Source of the DNA: Botryococcus braunii
Taxonomy: Eukaryota; Chlorophyta; Trebouxiophyceae
Direction: 5' to 3'
NCBI GenBank assembly: GCA_002005505.1
Contig: KV908352.1
Span: 510,540 to 574,539 of the forward strand
Length of the DNA stretch: 64,000 nt
Shown piece after piece: positions 1 through 8,816 of the stretch. Every line of letters starts with the position of its first letter. Position 1 is the first letter of the stretch. The notes under the pieces were generated by a model, which was not told the DNA's origin, made no database searches, and saw only the letters and a program-made list of their open reading frames with translations. Both the position numbers and the translations under genes were made by a program.

Positions 1-562
1 GGATAAATATGGGATGTGACTGGGATCCGTTTGGGATGACTCTAGCGGGATAGAATGTCCGTTATAAAGATTTTAAGGATCAAGGTGTAATCGAAATTTG
101 CAATCGCACCTTGATCCCATAGAAGTCATGGGGCTCGTCGTGAGAAGAAGCCGACAGATCCCAAGAAGTTCTTTTGCAACTGGAATCAAGGTGCGTTAAG
201 CATGGAATGGACATGAAGAGCCCCATACAACTTTCTGGATGTTCCCTGAGATTTATTGATGCGATTGATGTTGGAAAAATGAACACTAACATGCATACCT
301 TAGGTATCTGAGAGACATGTTGGGTCATGTCATAATAGCATGTTTGTGAGCCACTTCTTAGCAATTGAGGGCATAATAAGACTTATAATGCATATAAACA
401 ATAGTACAGTTGTACTGCACTGGGGTATACTTGTACTGTATGGCACTTATAGTTGGTTATAGGGGCCATGGTACAAAATCGGCCTGTTTTATGCCTAAAT
501 TCCAGTGGGGTATACTCAGCCCGGATCTCCTCGGTTGTGAGAATCCTGCTCGGCTGACCCTG
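1..562. other. left flank, part of older layer, no gene seen
   Basis: No ORF with recognisable similarity, RNA gene or terminal repeat is visible. The stretch ends at the GGACT target site used by element A1, so it was contiguous with 7333 onward before A1 inserted. It may be U3 sequence of the old LTR whose TATA box lies at 7563, but no TG start or matching second LTR is in view. Confidence 0.4.
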
Positions 563-567
563 GGACT

Positions 568-1135
568 TGTGAAAGGTTATGGGCAATCGGCTTCCCTGTA
601 CAAAGCAGACAGGTCGTCAATAGACGCCACACACAACTGTCGGACAAGACTAGCATCTGGTGATGCCCAGCATCTTTCACAACCAGTTCCGTTACATCAT
701 TATCTTGTACACAAGCACCGATCAAGCAATCACTAGATAAGGCTCTAGACGGCTACGTTCAAGTACATGCCTATACTCCCTGAAGTCACTGTCCCTTATC
801 TGTTTGAGTGACTACAGGGTACACTAAGCTTGTTCACTCTCACAATAGCAACAATGATACAACACACACTGCCGCACCGTACCTGTACAAAGCAGACAGG
901 TCGTCAATAGACGCCACACACAACTGTCGGACAAGACTAGCATCTGGTGATGCCCAGCATCTTTCACAACCAGTTGGTATTCACTCCGGTGGGGCAGCCT
1001 TAAGAGTTCATCCGACAAACGTGTGATCTAGATAGGATTGTACCTTATGTTCTCAATGGACCCATATCCTAATAGTGCACACATGAAGATCACTTAAAGC
1101 ACAAGGCATTCAATAATAATGTTCAGAACTCAACA
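568..1135 (-). repeat. A1 3' LTR
   Basis: 568-bp LTR, 3' LTR in element sense. It holds two near-identical 92-93 bp segments that begin at CTGTACAAAG or GTACAAAG and end at AACCAGTT on the plus strand. Relative to A2 it lacks about 41 bp inside each segment, and one unit of a direct repeat built on the motif taccttatgttc. Confidence 0.95.
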
Positions 1136-1147
1136 CTTCCCCTTGCC
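1136..1147 (-). other. A1 polypurine tract
   Basis: On the minus strand this reads GGCAAGGGGAAG directly before the LTR TG. This is the position and composition of the plus-strand primer of LTR elements. The same tract precedes the 3' LTRs of A2 and of the family C elements. Confidence 0.85.
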
Positions 1148-1155
1148 TGCATGCT

Positions 1156-3618
1156 TTAAGTGTATCTTCTCAAACCTAGTGAATCACGATGACCAACAAA
1201 CACGGGCTTGGCAAGTGGCTTGGTCATAATGTCAGCCACATTGCGTGCAGATTCCACATAGAGGATATCTACCTGCCCAAGTGCCATAGCTTCCCTAGCG
1301 TAGTGGAAGCTTACTGCAACGTGCTTTGTGAATTTGGAATACAGGGGGTTCCGTAAATTAGAAATGCATCCTTGGTTGTCACAGAAAATTTTGACCCTCC
1401 AAGGTGCAGCCCCTATCTCTTCCAAGAAGCCCCTTAGCCAGTTGGCTTCCTTCACAATATGGCCAGCTGCCATAAACTCAGCTTGCACAGTTGAGGTAGC
1501 AACTGAGCTCTGCTTCTTGCTTCCCCAAACCACGGCACTACCATAGACTGATAGAACATAGCCAGTGGTGGAATACCTGTGGTCCAGGTCCCCAGCATAG
1601 TCGGCATCAACATAGCCTTCTAGCTCAGGGCCCTTTCCACCCAGAGTAAGAGCTAACTCTCTGGTATCTCTCAAGTACTTCAGCACTCGAATGGCCTCAT
1701 TCCAGTGTGAGGTAGTGGGTGTCATTCTATACCTTGACAACACTCCAACAGCCTGAGAAATGTCAGGCCGGGTCGTATTGGCTATGTACAGTAACGATCC
1801 AATTAACTCGCAGTATCGATGACCAGGTGGCAGAGGGGTACCAGCCCCATGTGACATACCATCTGAGGACTCGGGTCTGCTGCTAGCCACGAAGTCCTTG
1901 GACATGGGGGTATCAACCCCACGTCCATCATCAGCAACGCCAAACTTCTCCACAAGAGCATCAATCTTGGGAGTGCAACTCATGGAAATAGTGCCCTGAA
2001 CTCTATTGCGTAGGACCTGACACCCCAGGAAATCATTCACCTCTCCCAAATCATGGATGGTGAAGTCCTTCTTCAATAACTCTTTCCCCCACTCAATCTC
2101 TGCAACCACTCTGGCAACTATGAGAAGATCATCGACATAAACAAGAATAAACGACAGATTACCATCAGGGGCCCTCCTGATGTATACCCCAGCGTCGCTC
2201 TTGCACACACTATACCCCATCACGCTCAACTTGTCGCTCAAGGTCTTGTGCCAAGCCCGTGGGGCTTGCTTAAGACCGTAGAGTGCCTTCCTGAGCTTGC
2301 ACACAACTCTCGTGTTGCCATTCTCAAATCCTGGTGGTTGGGTCACATAGACCTCTTCCTCCAACTCCCCATTGAGAAAAGCTGTCTTGATATCCACTTG
2401 GTGGATCTCAAGATTTTGTGTGGCAGCCACTGCCAGCACAGCTCTCCTAGCACCATAGCTGCTGGTAGGTGCAAAAACCTCACCAACATCTATACCAGGA
2501 ATCTGTCTGCAACCCTGGGCAACCAATCTTGCTTTAAACCGAGTGACATTCCCATGTGCATCGTTTTTTGTAGAAAAAATCCAATGAACAGGGATAACTT
2601 TCTGCCCATGGGGTCTTTCCACATACTGCATAACCTCATGGGTGTCTAAAGACTCCATCTCCTCTTGCATTGCCTGCTGCCAAAACTCCCACTGAGGTGA
2701 GCGCTGGGCTTCCCTCAAGTTTGAGGGCACGTGAACTTTTCCCAACCTGACAGAAGGTACACTCTGTACCTTATGCTGTGGTGCAGCAGGGCTGTCAGCC
2801 TTACTGATGCTGTTCCCTTCTCTCTCTCTCTCTCCCTGGTTGCCAGAATAAGGTACATTATGTACCTTATGCTGGGACTGGGCAGTACTGCCGGGATTAT
2901 CTGATTCCTTCTCAAGTCTCTCTCTCTCTCCTTGACTACTGGACTCATGTGCAGCACCCTTACATTCTCGCACCTTCCGCAATGCAGAGGGGAGCAGCAG
3001 CTCTCTCTCTCTCCTGGACTCACACTTGGGCACACTACCCAGACTTGCCTGAGCTGCGCCTACAATGTCAGCCTGCACACCATAAGCATGACTAGCCAGT
3101 GACTGGGATTGGGCACCAGCTTCCCCTACTGCTGGCATGTCTAACCCACTGCTCTCATCTCTTACATCTGCACCGAACATAGCCTCGACTGTCTCAACCT
3201 GCCCCTGCATATCAGGGAGACCAACCATGTTTGGCTCACTCACAATTGCCTGACCTGGGTCAGGGGCATGCAATGGGATGTCAGAATGCTCTCTCCTAGC
3301 CACGCGCTGTACATAACGCTGCTCCCTTGTAAGGGTGGTCCCTGGAGGAAGGGGAATTTGTGACTTCCCCTGCATTCGCAACCCCTCTTGTACCTTCTGC
3401 ATTTTTTCTACCTGGGATTGAGTTTCTACACCCCCCCTGGCCAGATTCTGCATATGCTCAAGCACCGACCACGAGTGCTGAGATGGTTCTGGGGTCCCAA
3501 CAGTAGAATCCAGGCTGGTGGGGTTTCCTTGGTCATGTGCTGCTGTAGTCCCGTCTCCAGACTGATCCCCAGCACAAAGTCCAGAGGTCCCAGGAGCCCC
3601 AGTGGAAAGCGTCTCCAC
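1156..3618 (-). CDS. A1 pol 3' part: reverse transcriptase and RNase H
   Basis: This frame encodes the linker after integrase, the copia-type reverse transcriptase and RNase H, and ends 21 bp before the LTR. The RT signature YVDDLL is near residue 494. RNase H follows at about residues 640-810 with VDADYAGD, an ATSTVQAEF segment and FCDNQG. The linker (residues 1-300) is rich in Arg/Glu runs encoded by a CT microsatellite and contains two HKV..VPY-type motifs. The 820-residue length counts from an in-frame Met and is not a natural start: in A2 the same reading frame is continuous with Gag-integrase. The frame break is a G6 run at 3702-3707 where A2 has G7. Confidence 0.93.
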   Translation of the reverse strand: METLSTGAPGTSGLCAGDQSGDGTTAAHDQGNPTSLDSTVGTPEPSQHSWSVLEHMQNLARGGVETQSQVEKMQKVQEGLRMQGKSQIPLPPGTTLTREQRYVQRVARREHSDIPLHAPDPGQAIVSEPNMVGLPDMQGQVETVEAMFGADVRDESSGLDMPAVGEAGAQSQSLASHAYGVQADIVGAAQASLGSVPKCESRRERELLLPSALRKVRECKGAAHESSSQGERERLEKESDNPGSTAQSQHKVHNVPYSGNQGEREREGNSISKADSPAAPQHKVQSVPSVRLGKVHVPSNLREAQRSPQWEFWQQAMQEEMESLDTHEVMQYVERPHGQKVIPVHWIFSTKNDAHGNVTRFKARLVAQGCRQIPGIDVGEVFAPTSSYGARRAVLAVAATQNLEIHQVDIKTAFLNGELEEEVYVTQPPGFENGNTRVVCKLRKALYGLKQAPRAWHKTLSDKLSVMGYSVCKSDAGVYIRRAPDGNLSFILVYVDDLLIVARVVAEIEWGKELLKKDFTIHDLGEVNDFLGCQVLRNRVQGTISMSCTPKIDALVEKFGVADDGRGVDTPMSKDFVASSRPESSDGMSHGAGTPLPPGHRYCELIGSLLYIANTTRPDISQAVGVLSRYRMTPTTSHWNEAIRVLKYLRDTRELALTLGGKGPELEGYVDADYAGDLDHRYSTTGYVLSVYGSAVVWGSKKQSSVATSTVQAEFMAAGHIVKEANWLRGFLEEIGAAPWRVKIFCDNQGCISNLRNPLYSKFTKHVAVSFHYAREAMALGQVDILYVESARNVADIMTKPLAKPVFVGHRDSLGLRRYT

Positions 3619-6368
3619 TCCATGGTCATCCTCCTCATCCCAGAACGTGGGTGGAGCAGCAGAGGGAATTGCTTGAGGCGTTGCCAGATTCTCACTGCCA
3701 AGGGGGGTGATATCCTAGAATCATAGACAGACCCAGGCTGGACCTTTGATAGACCCACTCTCTCAGCCCCCCTCAAGTGCTCGATAAAGCTGACGTCCCT
3801 ACTCTCCTTCCACACTCCATTCCCCACGTACACACGATACGCTTTAGACTGGGGACAATAACCAGTAAACATCCCAGGGATGGTCTTGGGCCCAAAAACA
3901 GACCTTTGGCCACTGGGAATGTGCACATGGGCTACACAGCCAAACGTGCGCAGCACAGACACATCAGGTTTGACACCAAAGAATAATTCCATGGGGGTCA
4001 GGGACCTGCCTGAAGTAGGACCCACATTGTAGAGGAGGGTAGCTGTCTCAAGCGCCTCCTTCCAAAGGGAGGGGTCTGCTGCAGCATGGACCAACAGAGT
4101 CCTTGTTCGCTCCTTCAGGGTCCTATTCATCCTCTCCGCCACCCCATTCTGCTGAGGCGTGTAGGGCGCTGAGGACTCCATCTTAGTGCCCTGCTGAGCA
4201 CAAAACTCTTTGAATTGCTGGTTCAGGAACTCTGAACCCCTGTCAGTCCTCACACACTTCACAACCGTGCCTCGTTGGGTCTGCCAAAAACGGAGCAGGT
4301 CTATCACAGCCTTTGGGATGCAATCCTTTGACTTCACAGGCAGGGAGGCAACTTGGTGTGAACTTTCATCCACTACAGTGACCCAATATCGTTCACCTGT
4401 GATGGCAGGAGGTGATATGGGACCCACAGTATCCACATGGACTCTATCGAGTGGGTGATGTGCAGGCCTGGAAGATACAGGGAAAGGAGGTCTGGAGTGT
4501 TTCCCTTGTATACACGATTCACAGTGCTTGGGGCACTCAGAGCAGGGAGCAAGGGAGATATTGATTCCTGTAACCAGATCTTCCTTGGAGAACCTCTGCA
4601 TGCTGCTGGCACCAGGATGACCTAACCTAGCATGCCACAGAGATCTCTCGCTACACACGTGTCCTTTCCTAAGATGAGATGCCTCAGCCATGTGATCAAT
4701 ATGTCTGCAGCCAACTTGCTGCCCTCTGACAGGACTAACAAACTCCAAAAAAAACAGACCTCGTGCGCGGGTGATATCTCCACACCACCCTTCAGGTCCC
4801 TTCATGGCTGTGTAACCACCTGCAGTGTCAGTCAGGAAAGATGCTCCATCCTGAATTGCACCAGTGACTGAAATGAGGTTGGTATGCGCAGAAGGAACAC
4901 ACTGCACATTGTGCAGCCAGAATACTTCGTGCCTTGCATTCACAAGGCATACAGACCCAGATGCAATGATTCCTCCCTTGGCGTCTGAGGTTGCCAAGTG
5001 CAGAGGAAGAGGCTGTCTATGCATAACTGGATTATGGAGCAATGAGAGATCATTGACTATATGCACAGAGGCACCACTATCTATTAACCAAGATGTGCTG
5101 CTAGCTCCATGCGAAGTTGGGGCAAGCACATTGAGAGAGATAAACATCGCCTCACCAGAAGGAGGGGGTGGAGGTGGTAAATGCCACCCCGGAAACGTGT
5201 GTTGACTTGTTGGATAGTTATATGCTGAAGGAGGTCCAGGGCTGGAAGCGGATGAAGGCGGGCCACCCCGGCCAGATCCATGGTCCCACCAGGCTTGAGG
5301 AGACGACTGTGGGCCTCCCTGGCCCCAGTAAGCTGCAGGCCCAACGCTTGCCGCTTGCATGTTTTGATGCAGAGCCTGCAGCTGCCTGAGCGGTCCGCAG
5401 TCAGTCATGAAGTGGCCCTTTGCCTTGCAGAAGTGGCATGTAAGCTCCTCTCTGGGCCTTCTTGCCCTGCCAGGTCCACGCCCCCTGCCACCAAAAGTAG
5501 TTGCAGAGGGGCCAGCGGGAGGCTGTTCGTTTGCTGGTAGTGCTGCTCCAACTCCCGGTACTGCTCCCACTCCTGGTGCAGCTCCAGCGCTTGATGACGC
5601 TCCAGCTACCCCCCCAGAGGGACCAGCCACTGCTGCAGCTGCCATGGCCTGAGGTGTTCCCTCTGCAGGTGGGTCCTTGTACCCACGGCTGGCTGCGGCG
5701 CGCAGGATTCTTTGAATCAGCTCCAATGGCGGCTTGTCGGTTGCCATAACCTCCAGGGACTCGAGCCTCAGCACAGGAGGGAGGCCCTTCACCATCAGCT
5801 CCCCAACATTGTGGTCCAAGAGGATGAACGCGTTGTTTCTGAGACTTGTAGCCAGATCCATCATTCTGTAGAGGTAGACCTTGAGTGTCTCCCCTGTCTT
5901 GATGCCCTGCTCCATTTCCTTGTACCACTCAAGGTTGATGTCTTGGTTGCTCCCTCCAGTGTGACTGTTCTTCACCCACGCGATGAAGTCGAACGCTGCT
6001 TTGTGGCATGAGATCTGAGAATGCCAGATGACTGGAACTGACTGGATCAGCCACTGCTTGATGGCTGAGTTCTCCACCGACCCTGGCATTGGCCTCTCCA
6101 AAGCCGCTCTGACCCCCTTGGTGTTTGCGCACGCCTCCAAATTTTCATACCAAAATTCAAAATTGCGCCCTCCATCATCAAGCATGACAGTCATCTTTGG
6201 ATTAGAGGTATTGGGGATGTAGGCTGCCTTGTCAATCTCCACCTTTGGTTCTGCAGTGGCTGATTGTGTCCCGGTCATAGACTGCCCTGGAGTGGCCCCA
6301 CTGACTTCTCCAGGTTGAGACATTGCTGTTTCACTGCTACTTTCCTTTTCTTTGCCCCTTTTTGTCAT
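3426..6368 (-). CDS. A1 gag-protease-integrase
   Basis: The ORF starts at ATG 6368, about 390 bp inside the primer site. Gag occupies roughly residues 1-330 and has a CCHC knuckle (CHFCKAKGHFMTDC, 311-324) after an Ala/Gly/Pro-rich stretch. The aspartic protease motif DSGA is near 430. Integrase has the HHCC finger (LWHARLGH near 577, then CESC near 616) and the D-D-35-E triad at about 646, 709 and 745 (TDRGSEF, NGVAER). After about residue 887 the frame is lost through the 1-bp deletion in the G run at 3702-3707, so the last 93 residues are out of frame. Otherwise it is almost identical to the A2 copy. Confidence 0.95.
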   Translation of the reverse strand: MTKRGKEKESSSETAMSQPGEVSGATPGQSMTGTQSATAEPKVEIDKAAYIPNTSNPKMTVMLDDGGRNFEFWYENLEACANTKGVRAALERPMPGSVENSAIKQWLIQSVPVIWHSQISCHKAAFDFIAWVKNSHTGGSNQDINLEWYKEMEQGIKTGETLKVYLYRMMDLATSLRNNAFILLDHNVGELMVKGLPPVLRLESLEVMATDKPPLELIQRILRAAASRGYKDPPAEGTPQAMAAAAVAGPSGGVAGASSSAGAAPGVGAVPGVGAALPANEQPPAGPSATTFGGRGRGPGRARRPREELTCHFCKAKGHFMTDCGPLRQLQALHQNMQAASVGPAAYWGQGGPQSSPQAWWDHGSGRGGPPSSASSPGPPSAYNYPTSQHTFPGWHLPPPPPPSGEAMFISLNVLAPTSHGASSTSWLIDSGASVHIVNDLSLLHNPVMHRQPLPLHLATSDAKGGIIASGSVCLVNARHEVFWLHNVQCVPSAHTNLISVTGAIQDGASFLTDTAGGYTAMKGPEGWCGDITRARGLFFLEFVSPVRGQQVGCRHIDHMAEASHLRKGHVCSERSLWHARLGHPGASSMQRFSKEDLVTGINISLAPCSECPKHCESCIQGKHSRPPFPVSSRPAHHPLDRVHVDTVGPISPPAITGERYWVTVVDESSHQVASLPVKSKDCIPKAVIDLLRFWQTQRGTVVKCVRTDRGSEFLNQQFKEFCAQQGTKMESSAPYTPQQNGVAERMNRTLKERTRTLLVHAAADPSLWKEALETATLLYNVGPTSGRSLTPMELFFGVKPDVSVLRTFGCVAHVHIPSGQRSVFGPKTIPGMFTGYCPQSKAYRVYVGNGVWKESRDVSFIEHLRGAERVGLSKVQPGSVYDSRISPPLAVRIWQRLKQFPLLLHPRSGMRRMTMEWRRFPLGLLGPLDFVLGISLETGLQQHMTKETPPAWILLLGPQNHLSTRGRCLSICRIWPGGV

Positions 6369-6743
6369 ACTATTGTCACTTCACCAGCCAAACTTACTCA
6401 TAAACTTCTGGAATGCAGCAATACCCTACAATTCCCTCCATGTCATGGAAATTTACCAGCCAGTCTTGCACAGTAGTAGCAGATATGTTCCCCTCAGAAG
6501 TTTGCGCCGGAGTCCGGCCCGACTCACTCAGTGCTTCTAGACAACGTCTATGAATGATAAAGCACAGCTAAAACTTCAATTATGAATTTCCCAGAAAGGT
6601 AAACTGTGAGTAAGATAATGGTCCTGGTACACTCGAGTTCCCTTGCGCCGCTGCGCCATGCTCGAGCTCCTTTGTTGACGCTTACGTCTGACCCATCCGT
6701 AGACGACCTTCACTCCTGCTTTTACTTGGCTCAGCTGGAAGGG

Positions 6744-6758
6744 CGTGGGCCCATAACC
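6744..6758 (-). other. A1 primer binding site (half initiator tRNA-Met)
   Basis: On the minus strand GGTTATGGGCCCACG directly follows the LTR CA end. The complement GTGGGCCCATAACC equals the anticodon arm of plant-type initiator tRNA-Met ending at nucleotide 39. Drosophila copia is known to prime with a 39-nt half of this tRNA. The match is to the tRNA interior rather than its CCA end, which supports the half-tRNA mechanism here. Confidence 0.85.
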
Positions 6759-7327
6759 TGTGAAAGGTTATGGGCAATCGGCTTTCCCTGTACAAAGCAG
6801 ACAGGTCGTCAATAGACGCCACACACAACTGTCGGACAAGACTAGCATCTGGTGATGCCCAGCATCTTTCACAACCAGTTCCGTTACATCATTATCTTGT
6901 ACACAAGCACCGATCAAGCAATCACTAGATAAGGCTCTAGACGGCTACGTTCAAGTACATGCCTATACTCCCTGAAGTCACTGTCCCTTATCTGTTTGAG
7001 TGACTACAGGGTACACTAAGCTTGTTCACTCTCACAATAGCAACAATGATACAACACACACTGCCGCACCGTACCTGTACAAAGCAGACAGGTCGTCAAT
7101 AGACGCCACACACAACTGTCGGACAAGACTAGCATCTGGTGATGCCCAGCATCTTTCACAACCAGTTGGTATTCACTCCGGTGGGGCAGCCTTAAGAGTT
7201 CATCCGACAAACGTGTGATCTAGATAGGATTGTACCTTATGTTCTCAATGGACCCATATCCTAATAGTGCACACATGAAGATCACTTAAAGCACAAGGCA
7301 TTCAATAATAATGTTCAGAACTCAACA
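6759..7327 (-). repeat. A1 5' LTR
   Basis: 569-bp LTR, 5' LTR in element sense. The internal duplicate segments lie at 6788-6880 and 7075-7167 on the plus strand. In element sense the first segment (7167 to 7075) ends at ACAG followed by GTACGG, a 5' splice-site-like sequence, and the second (6880 to 6788) ends at ACAG followed by GG. Confidence 0.95.
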
Positions 7328-7562
7328 GGACTTGATCCGTGATTTGCAACGGTCGTAAAATAAAGTTCGAGTCACTTAGATTCGAGACTATCATCGGCAT
7401 AGATCCGTACTGTTCATCGACGGCTACGTCGAATCATAAGGTACATTGAAATTCCAGTGCATGGTACTGATAGGAAGCAAACTTGATCGTGCCCGTGCGC
7501 CGTCAAGATCTGGAGTTGCAAACCTGTTAAGAGGCTAATTTATAAATAGTCTCCATTACTAG

Positions 7563-7570
7563 TATATATA
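7563..7570 (+). promoter_or_regulatory. TATA box
   Basis: TATATATA lies 30 bp upstream of the start of the duplicated segment at 7593. The spacing fits a pol II start site at the beginning of that segment. Confidence 0.6.
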
Positions 7571-7592
7571 GAGCAGTGCTCTAGTGATGCAG

Positions 7593-7708
7593 ATAGTTCT
7601 GAATGCTCCATCAGACTCCTGTGTATTTGCATTGTCGTGCTGAGTTCACGCCTGAAGCTTTCTTGAGAGCACAGCGTATCAACAACACTGAGAGAGTGTG
7701 TTGTACAG
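7593..7708 (+). repeat. leader segment X of element E
   Basis: 116-bp segment repeated at 7742-7858 with several substitutions. It ends CAG and is followed by GTGATT, so its right edge looks like a 5' splice site. The 33 bp between copies runs GT...ATAG into the second copy. Confidence 0.8.
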
Positions 7709-7741
7709 GTGATTGCAACAAGTCCTTAGGTATTTATTGTA

Positions 7742-7858
7742 ATAGTTCTGAATGCTCCATCAGACTCCTGTGTCATTTGCTTTGTCGTGCCGCGTTCACG
7801 CCTGAAGCTTTCTTAAGAGCATAGCTTATCAATAACACTGAGAGAGTGTGTTGTACAG
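7742..7858 (+). repeat. leader segment X' of element E
   Basis: Second copy of the segment at 7593-7708. It ends at the same CAG but is followed by GAGAATAATAC instead of GT. This layout matches the LTRs of families A, B and C. Confidence 0.8.
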
Positions 7859-7880
7859 GAGAATAATACAAATCTGAATA

Positions 7881-8293
7881 CCCGTACCGTCGCAAAAGAT
7901 TGACCCATATTTATATTTTGACCCCCCAAAAAACCCGATTTATTAATTAAAAATAAGAAATAATCCTAAAAATAATGGCACAAATGATAATAATTATTGA
8001 CCCCTCCCCCCCCCCCCCCCAAGACAGTTAAAAATACTATTAACATCCTCATATTCTAACCTACATCAGCACTGAATATCACTTCATTGGCCCAAACCTT
8101 CATCACCGAATCTTTTAATGATGTCAAAGTGTCTCGAGAACTCTCCTACACTTCGTAGGCGTTCGTACGCTGGAAAGAATTCCGGAAAATAATGTCGCAA
8201 AATATTGACCCTCCTCATCCGGCGGTTTATTCATAATTTTAATTTTGACCCCCCAAAAAACGTCGTGGGTCAATCTTTTGCGACGGTACGGTA
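7881..8293 (+). mobile_element. MITE-like unit, left arm of a large palindrome
   Basis: The unit has terminal inverted repeats containing CCGTACCGTCGCAAAAG followed by ATTGACCC, with TTTTGACCCCCCAAAAAA close behind each end. It carries no ORF. A C15 run lies at 8006-8020. An inverted, roughly 85-90% similar copy follows at 8312. Small size, TIRs and AT-rich content fit a non-autonomous DNA transposon; the superfamily cannot be told. Confidence 0.7.
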
Positions 8294-8311
8294 ATATATA
8301 GAATAATAATA

Positions 8312-8697
8312 TACCGTACCGTCGCAAAAGATTGACCCACGACGTTTTTGGGGGGTCAAAATTAAATTTATGAATAAATCGCCAAATAAGGGGGGTCAAT
8401 ATTTTGCGACATTATTTTCCGGAATTTTTCCAGCGTATGGACGCCTAGGAAAGTTCTCAAGACACTTTGACATCATTAAAAAATTCAGTGATAAAGGTTT
8501 GGGCCAATTAAGTGATATTCAGTGTTGATGTAGGTTAGGATATGAGGATATAAAGAATATTTTTAACTGTCTTGAAGGGGGGGGGTCAATAATTTGCGCC
8601 ATTATTTTTAGGATTATTTCTTATTTTTAATTAATAAATCGGGTTTTTTGGGGGGTCAAAATATAAATATGGGTCAATATTTTGCGACGGTACGGTA
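8312..8697 (-). mobile_element. MITE-like unit, right arm of the palindrome
   Basis: Reverse-oriented copy of 7881-8293 separated from it by 18 bp of AT-rich sequence, ending in GACGGTACGGTA. Together the arms could form a roughly 400-bp foldback. Short indels separate the two copies, so they are not a very recent duplication or an assembly mirror artefact. Confidence 0.7.
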
Positions 8698-8780
8698 TAT
8701 ATCATTATATATATTAATTAATATATTTTAATTAATATATTATAATAATTAAAAATTAATATATATCATTATATATATAA
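8698..8780. repeat. AT-rich simple sequence
   Basis: Almost pure A/T with repeated atatat and attaat blocks and a copy of tatatcattatatat at each side. No gene is seen. Confidence 0.8.
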
Positions 8781-8802
8781 TGATGATGCCCTTTCATCAG
8801 AA

Positions 8803-8816
8803 TGGTATCGGCGAAG
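8803..8816 (+). other. primer-binding-site-like motif of element E
   Basis: TGGTATCGGCGAAG begins 3 bp after a TCATCA that could be an LTR end. TGG is the complement of the tRNA CCA end and TGGTATC is typical of plant LTR elements. The TRIM at 39617-40244 has TGGTATCGGCGATC at the same position, which supports the call. Confidence 0.45.

Larger units (their letters stand above)
568..7327 (-). mobile_element. A1: complete copia LTR retrotransposon, family A
   Basis: The element runs on the minus strand between LTRs 568-1135 and 6759-7327, which differ by one indel and little else. Both ends show TG...CA, and an exact 5-bp target duplication GGACT lies at 563-567 and 7328-7332. The primer site is next to the right LTR and the polypurine tract next to the left LTR, as expected for this orientation. 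Gag-pol order is Gag, protease, integrase, RT, RNase H, so this is Ty1/copia. The near-identical LTRs indicate a young insertion. The element is nearly identical to A2 (41318-48349) but its LTRs are about 125 bp shorter. Its gag-pol is broken by a single 1-bp slip. Confidence 0.97.
7333..8799 (+). repeat. probable LTR of old element E (5' boundary unknown)
   Basis: The stretch carries a TATA box, a duplicated leader segment (7593-7708 and 7742-7858) and ends in ...TTTCATCA just before a primer-site-like sequence at 8803. These are parts expected of a 5' LTR read on the plus strand. It is split by A1 at its left and by the MITE-like pair at 7881-8697. No second LTR copy is in the window, so assignment as an LTR is inference. 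Confidence 0.5.

Noticed and set aside
598..975. Direct repeats in LTRs considered as a CRISPR-like array
   Set aside because: Only two copies per LTR, long and imperfect, within defined LTR borders of a eukaryotic element.
3426..3707. Programmed frameshift between A1 integrase and RT
   Set aside because: A2 is open across the same position with one more G, so the A1 break is a homopolymer slip.
5401..5928. Long antisense and alternative-frame ORFs over gag of A1 (and the same in A2)
   Set aside because: They overlap the conserved Gag frame and show only its low-complexity shadow.
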